In this document: piece after piece, positions 6,255 to 9,106 of the stretch
How positions within the stretch are numbered: position 1 is the first letter of the stretch
Layout: each line of letters begins with the position of its first letter
Source of the DNA: Flavobacteriaceae bacterium
Lineage (GTDB): Bacteria; Bacteroidota; Bacteroidia; Flavobacteriales; Flavobacteriaceae
Assembly: GCA_018623655.1 (NCBI GenBank)
Contig: JAAZVG010000054.1
Location: forward strand, 1-9,106
Direction of reading: 5' to 3'
Length of the DNA stretch: 9,106 bases
Translations under genes and position numbers: made by a program
Notes under the pieces: model-generated
The model's input: only the letters and a program-made list of their open reading frames with translations
Databases searched by the model: none
What the model was told of the DNA's origin: nothing

Positions 6255-8371
6255 TAAAAGATCGAGCGGTTATCCTTGATTTCAGCTTTTTCTTTAAGCG
6301 CAAAAAACGCGTTTGCAGCAGCTTGATTTCTACGCTGTGTAGCGATAGTCTCAGTAAAAGGAGCATAAGTAGCAAGGCTCATAGCTTCATTCTTTTCAGT
6401 GATCTTGAGCGCATAAACTCCATATTCTCCTTCAATAAGAGAAGCGTTTTGGCCTACATCTAAAGCCAACGCTTTTCCGACTACATAAGGCTCAGAGCCG
6501 ATACCTGAAATAACACTTGAACGAGTGGTCATTGCTAATGCAGATCCTGAATTAGCAGCACTTTGACCTTTTAGGCTTTCGTAATCTAATGATCCGAAGC
6601 TATCTTTAAGCACTGCCGCTTTTTTCTTCTTTCGAAGAATCGGTAATACTCTTGCTGAAGCTTGCTCTGGAGTCTGTACGCCCTCTTCGTACTTTTTGGT
6701 CATTTGGGCAATTACATAACCATCAGCAGTATCAAATCGACTAATATCACCCACGTTTCTGTCTGACTCAAAGGCCCAACGAACAATGTTACGCTGCGCA
6801 CCTAAACCAGGCAAGTTTTCATCTAGAACCTTTAACTGAGAAATCGGACGTACCGAATATCCCCCTTCATTCGCAATGGTTGAGAACGAATTAGGCGCTG
6901 CATCTGAAACTTTCATCTCAAAAGTAGTCGCATCGGTAAATAGGGTATTGGTGGTAGTCTCAGAAGGCTCAATACGAAGGGCAACCGTAGCTATAGAGTA
7001 CACATCTCGCTTCGCCTCGACTTTAACCACATGAAAACCAAATTCAGTCTCTACAAGACCTATACGACCTACACGATTATCGAAAATAAAATCATTGAAA
7101 GCATCTACCATGACACCCTCATTCACAAAACCTAGATCTCCGCCTTGCGCACCTGTTGGACCATCAGAACCTTCACGAGCAAGATCGGCAAAGGCTTCGT
7201 TACCGCTGCGTGCTCTTCTTAAATACTCTTGTGCTCTTAGTCTGGCCTCTCCTTTTGAACGCTCAATAGTAGAAGCTGCTCTTTCAGCACCCTTATAAGC
7301 CACTAAAATGTGACTCGAGCGAACACTACCATTCTTTTTTGAATCAACTAGCTTGCTAATCTTATAAGTATTACCATCCTTGTACGGACCATAAACTGCT
7401 CCTTTAGCAAGGGCTGTAATTTGTGCAGCTGCAACAGAAGGAAGCGTTTCTGCAGTACGGTATTCTAGATTACCGGCAAGGTCAGAGAATCGCTGAATAA
7501 AATCAGCCTCCTCTGTTGTGTTTTTAAAGCCTTGAACGGTGATACTGCCCTTGGTTTCTTCATTGTACTCTTCGCGATCTTCTAAAAGCGATGTGATGCG
7601 CTCTAACACAGCATCCTCATCTGCCTTAGAAGGTTTCTCTTGAAAAAATACATAGCGTAGATCTCGGGCTTCTTCTTGCTTAAATTGCTTTGGTTTGTCA
7701 GAAACATAATCTGCGATCTCTTCTTTAGAGACGCTAACTAAACTATCCGCTACACTAGAATAAGGCAATTGTACATACTCAAAACTCACCTTATCATTTT
7801 GAAATTTAAAAGTACTTGCCCCTTCTTGTAACGACGTCGAAACCCCTGCATTCACAAAATTGAAATACATCTGCTCCTTCGCAGCGTTAATAATATTAGC
7901 CTCGTCAATCAACCAAGCATCGTACTGTGCAGGATTTGTTGCCTTCCAACTAGCAACTGTTGCCTTAAAAACGTATTCATCAAAAAACCCTTCATCATTC
8001 TGAAAGGCTGGAATATTAGCATAGCCAGAGGTACGGATAAAATCTATGATCTGGTCTCCTTCAATATTTAAACCTAGTTTTTCGTGTTCTTGTCTCAAGA
8101 TCTCTTTACGAACTTCTTGATCGAAAACGATATTCACAAGTTGACTATTCGAGAAGTTTTGTCCATAGGCATTCGAAGCTATTTCTAAACTTTGTCTAAA
8201 ATCCTCAATAGACAATGGAGTATCATTTACCTCTGCCACATTGTTAGAGAAATCTCCGCCTTGAAACGCATTGCTGGAAAATATTCCAGATATAACAAAT
8301 GAGAATAGCGCTAGGCCGATTACAATAATTAGTACACTGGTACGTTTGCGAATGGTATTTAAAATCGCCAT
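6251..8371 (-). CDS. ppiD: PpiD/SurA-like peptidylprolyl isomerase, membrane-anchored
   Basis: The 706-residue protein is a periplasmic folding chaperone with cis-trans prolyl isomerase domains. A short cytoplasmic start (MAILNTIRKR) and one hydrophobic helix at about 12-31 (TSVLIIVIGLALFSFVISGI) anchor it in the inner membrane, as in PpiD. A SurA_N-type helical region follows at about 44-190. A clear parvulin domain spans about 349-454, with SSHILVAY (His354), GGDLGFV (410-416) and FGFHVVK (His447). Weaker parvulin-like segments appear before it (about 232-343, ending YGPYKDGNTYKISKLVDS) and after it (about 525-560, GDISRFDTADGYVIAQM), so there may be three repeats with only the middle one canonical. 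This architecture is usual for long Bacteroidota PpiD proteins. It is the likely helper for outer-membrane protein folding. The gene lies 63 bp after the CBS-domain gene on the same strand. ATG 8371 is chosen because it begins the anchor sequence; no Shine-Dalgarno is seen. Confidence 0.94.
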   Translation of the reverse strand: MAILNTIRKRTSVLIIVIGLALFSFVISGIFSSNAFQGGDFSNNVAEVNDTPLSIEDFRQSLEIASNAYGQNFSNSQLVNIVFDQEVRKEILRQEHEKLGLNIEGDQIIDFIRTSGYANIPAFQNDEGFFDEYVFKATVASWKATNPAQYDAWLIDEANIINAAKEQMYFNFVNAGVSTSLQEGASTFKFQNDKVSFEYVQLPYSSVADSLVSVSKEEIADYVSDKPKQFKQEEARDLRYVFFQEKPSKADEDAVLERITSLLEDREEYNEETKGSITVQGFKNTTEEADFIQRFSDLAGNLEYRTAETLPSVAAAQITALAKGAVYGPYKDGNTYKISKLVDSKKNGSVRSSHILVAYKGAERAASTIERSKGEARLRAQEYLRRARSGNEAFADLAREGSDGPTGAQGGDLGFVNEGVMVDAFNDFIFDNRVGRIGLVETEFGFHVVKVEAKRDVYSIATVALRIEPSETTTNTLFTDATTFEMKVSDAAPNSFSTIANEGGYSVRPISQLKVLDENLPGLGAQRNIVRWAFESDRNVGDISRFDTADGYVIAQMTKKYEEGVQTPEQASARVLPILRKKKKAAVLKDSFGSLDYESLKGQSAANSGSALAMTTRSSVISGIGSEPYVVGKALALDVGQNASLIEGEYGVYALKITEKNEAMSLATYAPFTETIATQRRNQAAANAFFALKEKAEIKDNRSIFY

Positions 8372-8434
8372 GATCTTAAGTGTTTTAGGTCTGCGAAACT
8401 ACTTAAATTATTCGATGTATCGAAATGTTTATAG

Positions 8435-9106
8435 TTACTCAGACGGCTTTATTTCAAGTCGTATTTGTTCAATCCGATTACTTGATACTTCTTCAATAGT
8501 TAACAGGTAGCCTTCTACTTCTATCTGATGTCCAAGATCGGGGATGGCTTCGGTATGATTCATTACTAATCCACCAAGGGTTTCATACTGTTCTTCTTCG
8601 GGTAAATTGAGCTTGTAGGTCTGGTTCAAATAATCTACCTCTAGCCTTCCAGAAAATAGATAGATCTCCTCTTCTAAGGACTTTTCAATTAGTTCGCTAA
8701 CATCGTGTTCGTCTTCGATTTCTCCAAAAAGCTCCTCCACAATATCTTCAATAGTGAGAATTCCTGAGGTGCCTCCATACTCATCTAAAACCACCGCCAT
8801 GCTTCTTCTCTTTTTCGTAAGCAAATTCAGAATGTCATGAATAGGCATCGTTTCAGGAACGTATTCTACAGGCTTTAAAAGCGTTCTAATACTTCGTGGG
8901 CGTTTGAAAAGATCAAATAAGTGAACATGACCAACGATATTATCAATACGATCTCGATACACTAAAATTTTCGAAAAACCGGTCTCAACAAAAACATCTT
9001 TTAACAAGCTGATGGTGTCTCTAAGTTCAACTGCTGTAATTTCAGTTCTCGGAATCATCACCTCTCGTGCTTTGACCTCAGCAAACTCGAGTGCGTTTTG
9101 AAAGAT
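8435..9106 (-). CDS. CorC/hemolysin-type CBS-domain membrane protein, C-terminal part (partial)
   Basis: The frame is open from the right edge of the window through 223 codons to TAA at 8437-8435. A GTG at 9061 is not the real start, because the family sequence continues upstream of it: IFQNALEFAEVKARE then VMIPRTEI is the normal run into the first CBS domain. In visible residues, CBS 1 is about 16-70 and CBS 2 about 80-135, with the family hallmark VVLDEYGGTSGILTIEDIVE at 105-124 and FGEIEDEHD. A CorC_HlyC (transporter-associated) domain follows at about 145-220, with GRLEVDYLN and YETLGGLVM. The missing N-terminal part should be the DUF21/CNNM membrane domain. Members are linked to Mg2+/Co2+ export or resistance. 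A related protein in gliding bacteria is GldE, but the expected neighbour gldD is not seen here; ppiD follows instead. The precise substrate is unknown. Confidence 0.93.
   Translation of the reverse strand: MFQNALEFAEVKAREVMIPRTEITAVELRDTISLLKDVFVETGFSKILVYRDRIDNIVGHVHLFDLFKRPRSIRTLLKPVEYVPETMPIHDILNLLTKKRRSMAVVLDEYGGTSGILTIEDIVEELFGEIEDEHDVSELIEKSLEEEIYLFSGRLEVDYLNQTYKLNLPEEEQYETLGGLVMNHTEAIPDLGHQIEVEGYLLTIEEVSSNRIEQIRLEIKPSE

Noticed and set aside
6305..6314. Palindrome AAACGCGTTT near the 3' end of the isomerase gene as a possible terminator
   Set aside because: It has no loop, lies within the coding part for NAFFA, and is not followed by a T-run for either strand.
6149..6463. Plus-strand frame of 104 codons crossing the kinase/isomerase junction
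   Set aside because: It consists of the kinase 3' end in a wrong frame plus antisense of the isomerase C-terminus, with no coherent domain.
8271..8510. Plus-strand frame of 79 codons over the isomerase start and the gap
   Set aside because: It is antisense to the conserved membrane anchor of the isomerase and has no family resemblance.
9059..9061. GTG at 9061 as the start of the CBS-domain gene
   Set aside because: The frame stays open to the window edge and the upstream residues match the family's approach to the first CBS domain, so the gene is cut by the window, not started there.
1..9106. Apparent abundance of CTAG tetranucleotides
   Set aside because: My rough count by eye is about 39, close to the roughly 34 expected at this base composition, so there is neither clear enrichment nor avoidance.

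Overview
The window looks like chromosome from a flavobacterium-like member of the Bacteroidota. The gene products, a candidate TAnnTTTG-type -7 promoter element, the scarcity of Shine-Dalgarno sequences at start codons, and a moderate-to-low G+C content (about 40 percent by eye) all fit. As I recall them, flavobacterial genomes carry a similar order: lpxB and comEC facing peptide transporter and S9 peptidase genes, then HMG-CoA reductase, a GYDIA-type GHMP kinase, a PpiD-like isomerase and a CBS-domain CorC/hemolysin-type protein. The window therefore reads as conserved core chromosome. I see no mobile element, CRISPR array, RNA gene, phage gene or defence system.

Layout. (1) Bases 1-360, plus strand: the last 35 codons of lpxB (lipid A synthesis), overlapped in another frame by a short membrane-protein ORF (61-360) that may be a remnant of comEC. 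(2) Bases 307-3956, minus strand: a two-gene operon of a secreted dipeptidyl peptidase IV and a POT-family proton/peptide symporter, only 2 bp apart. The peptidase would release dipeptides and the transporter would import them. (3) Bases 3957-4048: a 92-bp divergent promoter region. (4) Bases 4049-6254, plus strand: class II HMG-CoA reductase and a GYDIA-family GHMP kinase, overlapping by 11 bp, assigned to the mevalonate route to isoprenoids. (5) Bases 6251-9106, minus strand: a CBS-domain CorC/hemolysin-type protein (its 5' end lies outside the window) followed after 63 bp by a large membrane-anchored PpiD/SurA-like peptidylprolyl isomerase. Its stop codon shares the palindrome CTAG with the stop of the convergent kinase gene.

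No gene-free stretch exceeds 100 bases. The points most worth checking are the short comEC-like ORF at the left edge, the altered first GHMP motif in the kinase, the unassigned substrate of that kinase, and the stop-to-stop overlap at 6251-6254. I found no convincing sign of an undescribed biological system.
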